Origin: Sva-07 sp963707515
GTDB lineage: Bacteria > Actinomycetota > Acidimicrobiia > Acidimicrobiales > Ilumatobacteraceae
Assembly (NCBI GenBank): GCA_963707515.1
Contig: CAVPQI010000001.1
Span: 1,364,001-1,428,000 of the forward strand
Reading direction: 5' to 3'
DNA length: 64,000 bases
Shown here: piece after piece, positions 25,620 through 35,404 of the stretch
How positions within the stretch are numbered: the first letter of the stretch is position 1
How the letters are laid out: every line of letters starts with the position of its first letter
Translations under genes and position numbers: made by a program
Notes under the pieces: model-generated
Database searches by the model: none
The model's input: only the letters and a program-made list of their open reading frames with translations
Told to the model about the DNA's origin: nothing

Positions 25620-26592
25620 TCAGCCGACGCGGCGGGCGTCCTCGACGAGGTTGATCTCGTAGAGCACCTCGTCGAGTGCGTCGGCGGCGGTGATCGCCGC
25701 GAAGCGCTGGGGCTGCTCGGGCGTGCAGCACGACGGCACCGGCGACAGCACGGTCCACGGGCGAGGGTGGCAGAACTGCACCACGCTGTAGCGCTCGCCC
25801 GCATAGTCCGGGTCGGCGACGACGCGGTGCCATCCGATCGGGATCACGCCGTTGGTCAGCCGCTCGAGCATGATCCCGGTGTTGACGATCAGCGCGTTGT
25901 CGGGTGGCGTGGCGTCGACCCACTCGTCGTCGACGAGCACCTGCAGCCCGGGCGCCGTGGCCCGCGGCAGTGCGGTGATGAGGTTGATGTCGCCGTGCTG
26001 CCCGGCCCACTCGTGACCATCGGCGGCGAGCTCGGCCATCGCCGGGTACCGGATCGCCCGGGTCAGCGTCGGCCCGTCGCGGACCATGTCGTCGAAGAAC
26101 GTCTCGTGGCAGCCGATGCCCTCGGCGATCACCCGCAGGAAGCGCCGCTGGAGGTCGGCGACCGACTCGTGGAAGTGGTAGAGCACCTTGGTGATGCCGG
26201 GCACCGCCGACTCCGGCAGCACCTGGTCGGGGTAGGCGGTCGGGAACTTCGTCCGCAGCGGATGCCCGGCGGCGATCGGTGCCGCCCAGTTGAGCATCTC
26301 CTTCCAGTCCGGCTTGTCGCTCGATGCGGCGGTCTCGACGAGCAGACCGGTGTAGCCGGTCTGGCCGTGGGTGCCCGGGGCGGTGAACTGCTGCTTGGTC
26401 TCGGCGTCCAGCTCGAAGAACTCGCGCGAGCATCGCGTAGGCGGTGTCGAGCAGGTCGTCGGAGATGTCGTGGCTGGTGTAGACGAAACCGGTCGCCAGG
26501 CTCCGTCGGACGCCGTCGACGACGGCGCGGCGCGCCGCTCCCGTCGACGACTCGAACGCCAACAGATCGACGTCGAGGATCGTGTCGCTCAT
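25620..26592 (-). CDS. 2-oxoglutarate/Fe(II)-dependent oxygenase (isopenicillin N synthase-like), one frameshift
   Basis: Non-heme iron oxygenase of about 323 residues once the frame is joined. The N-terminal part starts MSDTILDVDLLAFESS at 26592; the frame breaks near 26422-26429 (a CGCGCG run) and resumes EFFELDAETK. The jelly-roll iron site is visible: HGDINLITAL (His-x-Asp), WHRVV (distal His) and the co-substrate Arg/Ser in GERYSVVQF. IPNS-like enzymes include oxidases of ACC and many biosynthetic oxygenases. The start overlaps the stop of the upstream PLP enzyme gene (ATGA), so the two probably act together. Confidence 0.84.
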
Positions 26593-27617
26593 GTGCCGAA
26601 CGCTACTCCGGCGCAGCCCGGCACGCCGCCCGGCGTGAACAGTGCGGGCCACCCGCCGGTGTGGACGAACACGACGTCGTCCGATGCCGCGAACCGGCCC
26701 TCGGCGGCGAGTCCGAGCAGGCCGGCACAGCCCTTGCCCGTGTACGTGCGATCGAGCAGCCACCCGCCCTGGCGTGCCGCCCAGCGGACGGCGTCGTCGC
26801 CGGCGCTGGTCGGCACGGCGTAGTCGTCGCCCATCCAGCGGGGATCGGTCTCGGCGTCCTCGTCGGCGACGACGGCGTCCGAGCCGACGAGGGTCAGCAC
26901 CTCGTTGGCGAGGCGCACGACGTCGGGGTAGCCGGCGTTGACCCCCTTGGCGACGCCGATGGCGACGATGTCGGGAACGGTGCGCCCGGCGTGCGCCGCG
27001 GCGGCGCGTCCGGCCAACAGTCCGGCGTGGGTGCCCCCGCTCGAGGAGGTGAACACGACGTGTGACGGTTCGATGCCTTCCGCCTCGCACTGGTCGAGCA
27101 GCTCGACGAAGGCGACCGCGTAGCCACAGGCGCCGACCGCCGTGCTGCCGCCGATCGGGATCGCGTACGGCCGCTGCCCGTCGGCGGCGAGCTCCTCGAC
27201 GAGCAGCTCGCGGGCGATCTCGAGCTCACCCCAATGGCTCTCGGGCGTGCCGGTGTAGTGCAGGTGGGCCCCGAACATCATCGACAGCAGCTGATTGCCG
27301 TACGGCTCGGGAGGCCGGTCGCCGGACAGCACCAGGTGCACGTCGAGCCCGAGCCGCGCACCCGCCGCCGCGGTCATGCGGCAGTGGTTGGACTGCGCGG
27401 CACCGACGGTGACGAGTGCCTCCGCGCCGTCGGCGATCGCCGCACCGCAGAGGAACTCCAACTTGCGCGCCTTGTTGCCGCCACCACCGAGACCCGTCAG
27501 GTCGTCGCGTTTGACCCACAACCGCGGCCCGGCATCGGCGAGCAGCGGCCCCGCCTCGAGTGGAGTCGGCAGCGTCGCCAGGCGAGCCCGTTCGGGATGG
27601 TCGAACACGTCGTGCAT
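26589..27617 (-). CDS. PLP-dependent ACC deaminase / D-cysteine desulfhydrase family enzyme
   Basis: A 342-residue fold-type II PLP enzyme. The PLP lysine is in GGGGNKARKLEFL (about residue 50), followed by GAAQSNHCRMTAAAGARLG and the phosphate-binding TSSSGGTHAGLLAG. Family members deaminate 1-aminocyclopropane-1-carboxylate or release sulfide from D-cysteine; sequence alone does not separate them here. It overlaps the 2OG-oxygenase gene by four bases and diverges from ung across 17 bases. Confidence 0.88.
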   Translation of the reverse strand: MHDVFDHPERARLATLPTPLEAGPLLADAGPRLWVKRDDLTGLGGGGNKARKLEFLCGAAIADGAEALVTVGAAQSNHCRMTAAAGARLGLDVHLVLSGDRPPEPYGNQLLSMMFGAHLHYTGTPESHWGELEIARELLVEELAADGQRPYAIPIGGSTAVGACGYAVAFVELLDQCEAEGIEPSHVVFTSSSGGTHAGLLAGRAAAAHAGRTVPDIVAIGVAKGVNAGYPDVVRLANEVLTLVGSDAVVADEDAETDPRWMGDDYAVPTSAGDDAVRWAARQGGWLLDRTYTGKGCAGLLGLAAEGRFAASDDVVFVHTGGWPALFTPGGVPGCAGVAFGT

Positions 27618-27634
27618 GCTAGGCAGGACCCGCT

Positions 27635-28333
27635 ATGCCATCGACCGACTGGAACCCGCTGTTGCGCGATCAGTTCGAGATGCCGTACTGGCACGAGCTG
27701 CAGGCGTTCGTCGTCGAGGAGCGCCGGCGGGCGACCGTCTACCCGCCGCACGACGAGGTCTTCGCCGCCCTCCACCTGACGCCGTACGCCGACGTCAAGG
27801 TGATGATCCTCGGGCAGGACCCGTACCACGGGCCTGGCCAGGCCCACGGACTGTGCTTCTCGGTCCGTCGCGGTGTGCGCGTGCCGCCGTCGTTGGTCAA
27901 CATCCACAAGGAGCTCCACGCCGACCTCGGCCTGCCGATCCCCGACCACGGCAACCTCGAGCCGTGGGCCCGGCAGGGTGTGCTGCTGCTCAACGCCACG
28001 CTCACCGTCCGCGCCGGGCAGGCCGCGTCGCACCAGAACAAGGGCTGGGAGACGTTCACCGACCAGGTCATCCGGATCGTCGACGCCAAGCCCGAGCCCG
28101 TGGTGTTCATCCTGTGGGGTGCGTCCGCTCGCCGCAAGCGATCGCTGATCGACACCACCCGGCACACGATCCTCGAATCGGCGCACCCGTCGCCGCTGTC
28201 GGCACACCAGGGGTTCCTCGGCTCGCGTCCGTTCAGCCGGGCCAACGAGGCGCTGCTCGCGGCCGGGCGTCAACCGGTCGACTGGGACCTCACGGTTTCG
28301 GATCCCCGCCCGACGGTTAACGCGAAGCGGTAA
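27635..28333 (+). CDS. ung: Uracil-DNA glycosylase
   Basis: Family 1 uracil-DNA glycosylase of 232 residues. The water-activating Asp is in GQDPYHG (about residue 62), the uracil pocket in LLLNATLTV, and the minor-groove loop is HPSPLSAHQGF with catalytic His. It removes uracil from DNA in base-excision repair. The stop TAA shares its last A with the ATG of the following YihY gene, so both are in one transcript. No SOS box was seen upstream. Confidence 0.97.
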   Translation: MPSTDWNPLLRDQFEMPYWHELQAFVVEERRRATVYPPHDEVFAALHLTPYADVKVMILGQDPYHGPGQAHGLCFSVRRGVRVPPSLVNIHKELHADLGLPIPDHGNLEPWARQGVLLLNATLTVRAGQAASHQNKGWETFTDQVIRIVDAKPEPVVFILWGASARRKRSLIDTTRHTILESAHPSPLSAHQGFLGSRPFSRANEALLAAGRQPVDWDLTVSDPRPTVNAKR

Positions 28334-29235
28334 TGGCCTGGACGACGAGCGACCGTGTGATGGCGCTGCGGCGGCGTAGCGCCGCCATCGACATCGTCGT
28401 CGCCACGCTCGACGGGTGGCGGCGCCACATCTCCGGTCGCAACACCACGGTGATCTCCTTCTTCGGCTTCTTGTCGATCTTCCCGCTGCTGATCGTGGCG
28501 ACGACGATCCTCGGCTTCGTCCTCCAGGACAACGAGGACCTGCAGCAGCGGATCATCAACGGGGCCCTCGATGACATCCCCGTGCTCGGCCAGCAACTGA
28601 AGGACGACCCGACGTCGTTGAAGGGCAGCGTGTGGGTGCTGATCGTGGGCCTCGTCGGCGCGTTGTGGTCGGCGACGAAAGCGTTCGTCGCCGTGCAGAT
28701 GGCGCAGGACGACACGTGGGAGGTCGGCGTCGACGACCGGGCGATGATGCCGGTCCAGCGCGGTCGGGCGCTGATCGGCATCGTCATCATCGGCGCCTCC
28801 CAGATCGCCGGTCTCGGCGCCTCCTCGATCGTCACCGCGGCGAGCCTTCCGCTCGGTGGCCGGATCCTGCTGATCGTTGCCACGGTGGCGATCAACATCG
28901 CCACGATCGCCGCCATGTACCGGTACCTCACCTCGGCGCACCCGACCTGGCGCGACGTGTGGCCGGGGGCGATCGGTGCCGGCATCGCCTTCACGTTGTT
29001 GCACCAGTTCGGGACGTTGATCGTCGTGCGGATCAGTGAGAACGCCTCGGAGACCTACGGCAACTTCGCCCTCGTGCTGGGACTGATCACCTGGCTCGGC
29101 CTGTTGGCCATCGCCTCGGTGATGGGGGCCGAGTTCAACGCCGCGCTGGTCGCCCGGCGCGACGGATCGCTCGACGCGATCAACGGGCGATCGTCGACGG
29201 CCGCCACGGAGACCACCGTCACCGCTCCCACCTGA
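28333..29235 (+). CDS. YihY/BrkB-family membrane protein
   Basis: A 300-residue protein with six hydrophobic segments typical of YihY/UPF0761. It has the GRNTTVISFFGFLSIFPLL entry segment, the WVLIVGLVGALWSATKAF segment and the late GLITWLGLLAIASVMGAEFNA segment. The family is often mislabelled as ribonuclease BN; its true function is unclear, with envelope roles suggested. It is translationally coupled to ung. Confidence 0.88.
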   Translation: MAWTTSDRVMALRRRSAAIDIVVATLDGWRRHISGRNTTVISFFGFLSIFPLLIVATTILGFVLQDNEDLQQRIINGALDDIPVLGQQLKDDPTSLKGSVWVLIVGLVGALWSATKAFVAVQMAQDDTWEVGVDDRAMMPVQRGRALIGIVIIGASQIAGLGASSIVTAASLPLGGRILLIVATVAINIATIAAMYRYLTSAHPTWRDVWPGAIGAGIAFTLLHQFGTLIVVRISENASETYGNFALVLGLITWLGLLAIASVMGAEFNAALVARRDGSLDAINGRSSTAATETTVTAPT

Positions 29236-29316
29236 CGCCGCCCAGCGAGCCCCGCTACGCTCGCCCCGGATGTCGGACGTCGGGCACGCTCGCTTCCCTC
29301 GTGTCCCCAGGGGCGC

Positions 29317-31146
29317 ATGACGTTCGCCGTCGTCGCCGCCGAGGGATCGTCGTTCGGTCCCACGCTCGCCGTGATCCTCGTTGCCGGCATGGTGGCGCAG
29401 TGGCTGGCGTGGCGGGCCCAGATCCCGTCGATCATCGCCCTGCTGGTGGCCGGGCTGCTGCTCGGTCCGGTCACCGGGCTGCTCGACCCCGACGCGCTGC
29501 TCGGGTCGACGCTGTTCCCGCTCGTTTCGCTCGCCGTCGCCCTGATCCTGTTCGAGGGCGGCCTCGACCTCCCGCCGCGTGAGCTGCGCAACACCGGCAC
29601 CGTCGTGCGCCGGCTGATCACCGTCGGCGCCGTGGTGACGTTCGCGGTGGCCTGGTTCGCGGCGCGCCAGGTGCTCGACCTGTCGACCGAGTCGGCGCTC
29701 GTGCTCGCCGCTGTGCTCGTGGTCACCGGACCGACCGTGGTCGGCCCGTTGCTGCGCTTCGTCCGGCCCGCCGGACCGGTCGGGCCGATCCTGCGGGCGG
29801 AGAGCGTGATGATCGATCCGATCGGCGCCACGGCGGCGCTGGTGGCGTTCGAGATCGCCCTCCGCGACCGACCCGACGACGCGGTACTCACCGTGCTCGG
29901 CGTGGTCGGGCTGACGATCGTTGCCGGTGTCGGGATCGGTGCGGCGACGGCGTTCGTCCTCGATCATGCGCTGCGGCGCTTCCTCATCCCCGACCAGCTG
30001 ACGATCCCGATCACCCTCGCCGCGGTCATCGCCGCCTTCGTCGCGACGAACGAGATCCAGAGCGAGGCCGGCCTGCTCACCGTCACGGTGATGGGGATCT
30101 GGCTGGCCCGACGCGACACGTCGACGATGCGCCAGGTGCTGGAGTTCAACGAACACCTGCGGACCCTGCTGATCTCGGTGCTGTTCATCCTCCTCGCCGC
30201 CCGCATCGACACCGAATCGCTCACCGAGGTGTTGCTGCCGTCGCTCGGGTTCCTCGCCGTGCTGGTGTTCGTCGCCCGACCGCTGATGGTGATCGTGTCG
30301 ACGCTCGGCACGTCGCTCGCCTGGCGCGAACGGGTCTTCTTGATGACCATGGCGCCGCGCGGCATCGTCGCTGCGGCCGTGTCGGCGATCTTCGCCCTAC
30401 GGCTCGAGGAGGGCGGCGTCGCCGACGCCGCCCAGATCGTGCCGATCATGTTCCTGGTCATCATCGGCACGATCGTCGTCTACGGCTTCGCCGCCGGACC
30501 GGCGGCGCGCTGGCTCGGCCTCGCCGACGCCCACGCCAGCGGGCTGCTGATCGCCGGCGCCCACGCCGTCGCCCGCGGACTGGCGGGTGAGCTCGACCGG
30601 CGCGGCGTGAAGACGCTGTTGATCGACACCGACCCGTACAACGTCACGCGGGCGATCGCTGCCGGCCTGACCGCCCGCCGGGCGAGCGTGCTCGCCGACG
30701 ACCCATCGCACGATCTCGACCTGCGCGGCATCGGCCAACTGTTGGCGTTCACCTCGAACGACGAGGCGAACTCGCTCGGCACGGCGCGGTTCGCCCGGAC
30801 GTTCGGTCGGCGCGAGGTGTTCCAGCTGATGCCCGGCAAGCGCAGGGCGGGCGACCCGGCGGTGCCGGAGGTGTTCCTCGGTCGAGTGATCGGCATCGAC
30901 GGCATCTCGTACGCCACGTTGGACGAGCGGTCCCGCCAGGGTTGGCGGGTGCGCGGGGCACCCGCCGACGACTCGATCGCCCGGGCCTACCAGGACGGCG
31001 AGTTCCTGCCGATCGCCCGCGTCGTCGACGGCCGGCTGGCGTTCCTGTGTCGCAACGACGCCGTGCCGACCGAAGGTGACGTGATCGGGCTCGCCGCCCC
31101 GTCGTTGCAGCAACGGCTCGACGCCGAGCTGACCACCGCCGAGTGA
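29317..31146 (+). CDS. Cation/proton antiporter (CPA1, NhaP-type) with C-terminal nucleotide-binding domain
   Basis: A 609-residue antiporter. Residues about 10-410 form a multi-helix Na+(K+)/H+ exchanger core, including LILFEGGLDL and VVTGPTVVGPLLRFVRP with the TGPT unwound-helix motif and the later APRGIVAAAVSAIFA. Residues about 420-600 are a TrkA-N/RCK-like Rossmann part (GLLIAGAHAVARGLAGEL, TLLIDTDPYNV). This domain arrangement matches NhaP2-type potassium or sodium/proton exchangers that sense nucleotides. It acts in the cytoplasmic membrane in pH and ion homeostasis. It is followed by a convergent gene 22 bases away. Confidence 0.92.
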   Translation: MTFAVVAAEGSSFGPTLAVILVAGMVAQWLAWRAQIPSIIALLVAGLLLGPVTGLLDPDALLGSTLFPLVSLAVALILFEGGLDLPPRELRNTGTVVRRLITVGAVVTFAVAWFAARQVLDLSTESALVLAAVLVVTGPTVVGPLLRFVRPAGPVGPILRAESVMIDPIGATAALVAFEIALRDRPDDAVLTVLGVVGLTIVAGVGIGAATAFVLDHALRRFLIPDQLTIPITLAAVIAAFVATNEIQSEAGLLTVTVMGIWLARRDTSTMRQVLEFNEHLRTLLISVLFILLAARIDTESLTEVLLPSLGFLAVLVFVARPLMVIVSTLGTSLAWRERVFLMTMAPRGIVAAAVSAIFALRLEEGGVADAAQIVPIMFLVIIGTIVVYGFAAGPAARWLGLADAHASGLLIAGAHAVARGLAGELDRRGVKTLLIDTDPYNVTRAIAAGLTARRASVLADDPSHDLDLRGIGQLLAFTSNDEANSLGTARFARTFGRREVFQLMPGKRRAGDPAVPEVFLGRVIGIDGISYATLDERSRQGWRVRGAPADDSIARAYQDGEFLPIARVVDGRLAFLCRNDAVPTEGDVIGLAAPSLQQRLDAELTTAE

Positions 31147-31168
31147 GCTGCGATCGGGCCGAGGCCGG

Positions 31169-32662
31169 TCAGTGCTTGATCATCACGTGCTTGACCTCGG
31201 TGTAGTGCCTCGACGGCGTAGATCGACATGTCCTTGCCGTAGCCCGACTGCTTGAACGCCGCCGTGGGGCATCTCGGACACGATCGGGATGTGGTCGTTG
31301 ACCCAGACGGCGCCGAACTGCAGCGCCTTGCTCATCCGCATCGCCCGGCCGACGTCGGTCGTCCACACGCTGGCGGCGAGGCCGTAGTCGACGTCGTTGG
31401 CCCACGCCAGCGCCTGGTCTCCTCGTCGGCGAACCGCTGCACCGACACCACCGGGCCGAACACCTCGCGCTGCACGATCTCCGACGCCTGGTCGGCGCCG
31501 ACGACGACCGACGGCTCGTAGAAGAACCCGGCGCCGTCGAGCGGCGGCGGCCGCCGACCGTCACCTCGGCGCCGGCCTCGACGGCCCGGTCGACCATGCC
31601 GGCCACCCGCTCGAGCTGCGCCGCCGACACGACCGGACCGACCTCGGTGTCGTCGGTCGAACGGGTCGCCGGTGACGATCGAACCGACGGCGTCGGTGAG
31701 CCCGGCGACGAGGTCGTCGTAGACCTTGCGGCCCGGCGATCACCCGGCACGGGGCGGTGCAGTCCTGGCCGGAGTTGTAGTACGACATGCCTCGGTGAGC
31801 ACCGCGATCGACCGCCTCGATGTCGGCGTCGTCGAAGACGATCACCGGCGCCTTGCCGCCGAGCTCGAGGTGGACGCGCTTGAGCGTGTCGGCCGACGTT
31901 CCGGGCGATGACCGCTTGCCGGCACCGACGCTGCCGGTGATCGACACCATGGCGACGTCCGGGTGCTCGCGACAAGCGCGTCGCCGGCGGTCTCGCCCTG
32001 GCCGCACACGACGTTGAGGACGCCGGCCGGGAGGATGTCGGCGGTCAGCTCGGCGAGCCGCAGCACCGAGTACGGCGTGAGCTCGGACGGCTTGAGGATC
32101 GACCGTGTTGCCGGCGGCGAGCGCGGGACCGAGCTTCCACGTGGCCATGTTCAGCGGGTAGTTCCACGGGGCGATCGACGCCGACCACGCCGAGCGGATC
32201 GCGGCGGACCATCGACGTGTGGTCCGGCGAGGTACTCGCCGGCCGCCTGGCCCTCGAGGAAGCGGCGCGCCGCGGCGAAGAAGCGCCAGTTGTCGACCGT
32301 CAGGTCCATCTCGAACTCGACGATCGACGACCGGCTTGCCGACGTTCTCGCATCTCGATCCGCGTCGAGCTCGTCGATGTTCGCCTCGACGACGTCGGCG
32401 ACCTGTGCAAGCATCTCGCTGCGCTCGCGCGGCGTGGTCGCGCGCCCAGGCCGGCGAACGCCGCCTGCGCCGCCTCGACGGCCGCGTCGACGTCGGCCGC
32501 CGCCGACGCCGGGACCGCGGCGATGACCTCGCCGGTCGCCGGGTTGACGACGTCGTCGGTGGCGCCGTCGGCAGCCGGCCGCCACTCACCGCCGATGAAG
32601 TTCTGAGTCGAGCCGGGAGAGCGAGGAGGTGGACGGTGTTGCCATGCGCCCCAGATTGCCAC
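31169..32662 (-). pseudogene. patD: Gamma-aminobutyraldehyde dehydrogenase, frame broken by many small indels
   Basis: NAD-dependent aldehyde dehydrogenase whose pieces, spread over three frames, read in order: FIGGEWRPAADGATDDVVNP, VVEANIDEL, VEFEMDLTVDNWRFFAAARR, SIAPWNYPLNMATWKLGPAL, VSITGSVGAGK, HLELGGKAPVIVFDDADIE, YYNSGQDCTAPCRV (catalytic Cys), FGPVVSVQRFADEE, VSEMPHGG and HYTEVKHVMIKH. The ending and the DNWRFFAAAAR region match PatD-type enzymes that oxidise 4-aminobutyraldehyde from putrescine. I count roughly a dozen breaks, mostly single-base insertions, with little sign of motif loss, so sequencing error is likelier than decay. It diverges from the polyamine importer genes. The start is uncertain. 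Confidence 0.85.
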
Positions 32663-32796
32663 GCACGCCGGCGGGGCTGCTCACGGCCCTCCATCGCGCG
32701 CACGATCGCGCGCCGGAATCGGCGTCTGTTGCGGCTCGATGAACGGCCGTCGGCCGGAAGGTCGTGTGTCGAGTGCCGGGCTAGTGTGCGGTCCGC
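32663..32796. promoter_or_regulatory. Divergent patD / potA control region
   Basis: This 134-base gap lies between the aldehyde dehydrogenase and importer genes. TAGTGT at 32782-32787 sits nine bases before the potA ATG at 32797 and could be a -10 box for a near-leaderless transcript. A self-complementary GCGCGC pair around ACGATC (about 32695-32712) is a possible, weak operator. Shared regulation by polyamines is inferred only from gene content. Confidence 0.35.
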
Positions 32797-34068
32797 ATGT
32801 TCGGACGGTCGGACTCGCCAGATGTCGACGCATCCGCCGCGACCCTGCCTGGCGCGCCCGCCGACGCCACCGACGGCGCTACGAACGGCACTGCGAACGG
32901 CACTGCGAACGGTGCGCGACGTCATCGAGCTCGACCACGTGTCGCAAGCCGTTCGGCGACTTCGTCGCGGTCGACGACGCCGACTTCGCGATCCGCCCGG
33001 GCGAGTTCTTCTCGATGCTCGGCCCGTCGGGCTGCGGCAAGACGACGACGCTGCGGATGATCGCCGGGTTCGAGCAGCCGACCGCGGGCGCGATCCGGCT
33101 CGAGGGCGACGACGTCTCGCCGCGTGCCGCCCTACAAGCGCAACGTCAACACCGTGTTCCAGCAGTACGCCCTGTTCCCGCACATGACCGTGCTCGGACA
33201 ACGTGGCGCTTCGGCCCGAAGCCGAAGAAGGTCGCCAAGGCCGAGAGTCACGAAGCGCGGTCGACGAGCTGCTCGAGGTCGTGCGCCTCGACCGACTTCG
33301 CCGACCGCAAGCCCTGCGCAGCTGTCGGGCGGCCAGCAGCAGCGCGTCGCCCTCGCCCGTGCCCTCGTCAACTACCCGAGCGCGCTGCTGCTCGACGAGC
33401 CGCTCGGCGCGCTCGACCTCAAGCTGCGCCAGGCGATGCAGCTCGAGCTCAAGCGCATCCAGCGCGAGGTCGGCATCACGTTCGTGTTCGTCACCCACGA
33501 CCAGGAAGAGGCGCTCACGATGAGCGACCGGATCGCCGTCATGAGCGAGGGGCGCGTCGAGCAGATCGGCACGCCGCGAGGAGATCTACCACCAGCCCGG
33601 CCACGCGTGTTCGTCGCCGGCTTCATCGGCCCGGCCAACCTGTTGCCCGGCGAGGTGATCGGCACCGACGGCGACGATGCGCTGGTGCGGCTCGGCGCCG
33701 GGCACACGGTGCGCGCCGACAGCGACGGGTTGCGCCAGCACGGTTCCGGTCAGCACGTCTCGGTGATGCTCCGCCCGGAACGATTGATCGCCACCGCCGA
33801 ACCGAACGACGCCGGGCGTTCGCTGTCGGGCACGCTGGCCGACGTCGTCTTCCAGGGTCCGACGGCCCGCGTCATCGTCCACCTCGCCGACGGCAGCGAC
33901 GTCATCGCCACCGTGCCGAGCGGCGTCGATCTGCCGTTCCTCCGTCCCGGCAGCCCGGTGCACCTCACCTGGGAGCCCGGCAGCGCCTACCTCCTCGATG
34001 GATGGCCGCGCCGACCCGGGGCCACCGCCAGCGACCTCGAGTCGCTCGACGCGCAAGCCGACTCGTGA
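32797..34068 (+). pseudogene. potA: Polyamine ABC transporter ATP-binding protein, frame broken by about ten indels
   Basis: PotA-type ATPase. In order across frames: DVIELDHVS, KPFGDFVAVDDADFAIRPGE, Walker A GPSGCGKTTT, the Q-loop region NTVFQQYALFPHMTV, signature LSGGQQQRVALARALVNYPS, Walker B LLLDEPLGALDLKLR, THDQEEALTMSDRIAVM and the TOBE-like C-terminus to 34068. Breaks lie near 32945, 33120, 33196, 33209, 33256, 33290, 33315, 33577, 33596 and 33609. Nearly all are single extra bases not in homopolymers. The start at ATG 32797 assumes one further extra base near 32919; GTG 32912 is the alternative. Probably functional in the organism. Confidence 0.85.
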
Positions 34069-34142
34069 CCCGCACCATCCGTCCAGCACGTCACAGCCAC
34101 CGTCCAGCCAGCCACCCACCAGCCACAGGATCTCGCACGACC

Positions 34143-35390
34143 ATGACCTCCCCGCACCGTTCGCCGTTCTCGCCGCCCCCACGTCGCCGCACCCCGCTGA
34201 CCCGACGCCAGCTGCTCGTGCGCGCCGGTGCCCTCGGCGCCGCCGGGTTCTCGTTGCCGTCGCTGCTCGCCGCCTGCGGCGGCAGTGACGACGACGCAAG
34301 CTCGTCGGGTTCGAACCCGCAAACCGCGACCGGCGGCAGCGGTGGCGGTGATGGCGGCGGCGGTAGTGGCGGCGGCGGCAACGAGCTGTACTTCGAGAAC
34401 TGGACCGAGTACATCGACCTCACCGAGGGCGGCGCGACGGGCACGGTCGACCGCTTCACCGAGGCGACCGGTGTCTCGATGCGCTACACGGAGGCGTTCA
34501 ACGACAACAACGAGTACTTCGCCAAGATCCAGCCGATCCTCGGCCGCGGCGACACGATCGATCCCGACATCATCGCCCCGACGAGCTGGTTGGCCGGCCG
34601 ATTGATCAACCTCGGCTGGGTCGATCCGCTGCCGCTCGATCAGATCCCCAACGCCGCCAACCTGCGCTCCGACCTCCAGAAGCCGTCGTGGGATCCGACC
34701 GGTGAGTACAGCCTGCCCTGGCAGGGCGGCTTCGCCGGCATCGCCTACAACATCGACGCCACCGGACGCGAGATCACCTCCGTCGACGACCTGTTCGATC
34801 CCGAGTTCGCTGGCAGGGTCGGTGCGCTGACGGAGATGCGCGACACGATCGGCGTCATCCTCATGAGCATGGGCGTCGACATCTCGACGCTGACGACCTT
34901 CGACGAGGCGGCGCCGGCGTTCGACAAGCTCGAGCAGGCCAAGAACGACGGGCAGATCCGCCGCTTCCACGGCAACGACTACCTCGCCGATCTCGAGAGC
35001 GGGAACCTGGCGATCACCATCGGCTGGTCCGGCGACGTCCGTGGCATCGCCAACCCGTCGGTGCGCTTCGTCTTTCCCGAGTCGGGTGCGACGTCGTGGG
35101 CCGACACGATGGTCATGCCCAAGGGCGCCGCCAACCGCGATGCGGCGGCGAAGTGGATGGACTTCGTGTACGACCCCGTGCAGGCTGCCCAGATCACCGC
35201 GGCGGTGCAGTACGTGTCGCCCGTCGACGGCGTGCGCGAGGAGGTCGAGAAGCTCGACCCCGAGCTCGCCAACGACCCGCTCGTGTTCCCCGACGACGCG
35301 ACGCTCGCCAACACCCAGGGGTTCGCCGTGCTGTCCGAGGACGTCGAGGCCGAGTACGACGCTCGCTTCTCGGAGATCACGGGCGCCTGA
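34143..35390 (+). CDS. potD: Polyamine ABC transporter substrate-binding lipoprotein
   Basis: A 415-residue extracytoplasmic binding protein. The N-terminus combines a twin-arginine-like LTRRQLLVRAG with a lipobox (SLLAAC), then a Gly/Ser-rich tether of about 40 residues. The mature domain begins ELYFENWTEYID, close to the YNWxEYI start of PotD/PotF proteins; it includes IIAPTSWLAGRLINLGWVDP and LPWQGGFAGIAYN. It delivers spermidine or putrescine to the PotABC complex. Its position between ATPase and permease genes, 74 bases after potA, is the usual A-D-B-C order of actinobacteria. Confidence 0.92.
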   Translation: MTSPHRSPFSPPPRRRTPLTRRQLLVRAGALGAAGFSLPSLLAACGGSDDDASSSGSNPQTATGGSGGGDGGGGSGGGGNELYFENWTEYIDLTEGGATGTVDRFTEATGVSMRYTEAFNDNNEYFAKIQPILGRGDTIDPDIIAPTSWLAGRLINLGWVDPLPLDQIPNAANLRSDLQKPSWDPTGEYSLPWQGGFAGIAYNIDATGREITSVDDLFDPEFAGRVGALTEMRDTIGVILMSMGVDISTLTTFDEAAPAFDKLEQAKNDGQIRRFHGNDYLADLESGNLAITIGWSGDVRGIANPSVRFVFPESGATSWADTMVMPKGAANRDAAAKWMDFVYDPVQAAQITAAVQYVSPVDGVREEVEKLDPELANDPLVFPDDATLANTQGFAVLSEDVEAEYDARFSEITGA

Positions 35391-35404
35391 TCCCGAAGCT
35401 CGGC

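Noticed and set aside
28270..30156. 628-codon minus-strand open frame opposite YihY and antiporter genes
   Set aside because: Gly/Asp/Arg/His-rich antisense shadow without domain motifs; overlaps two convincing membrane protein genes.
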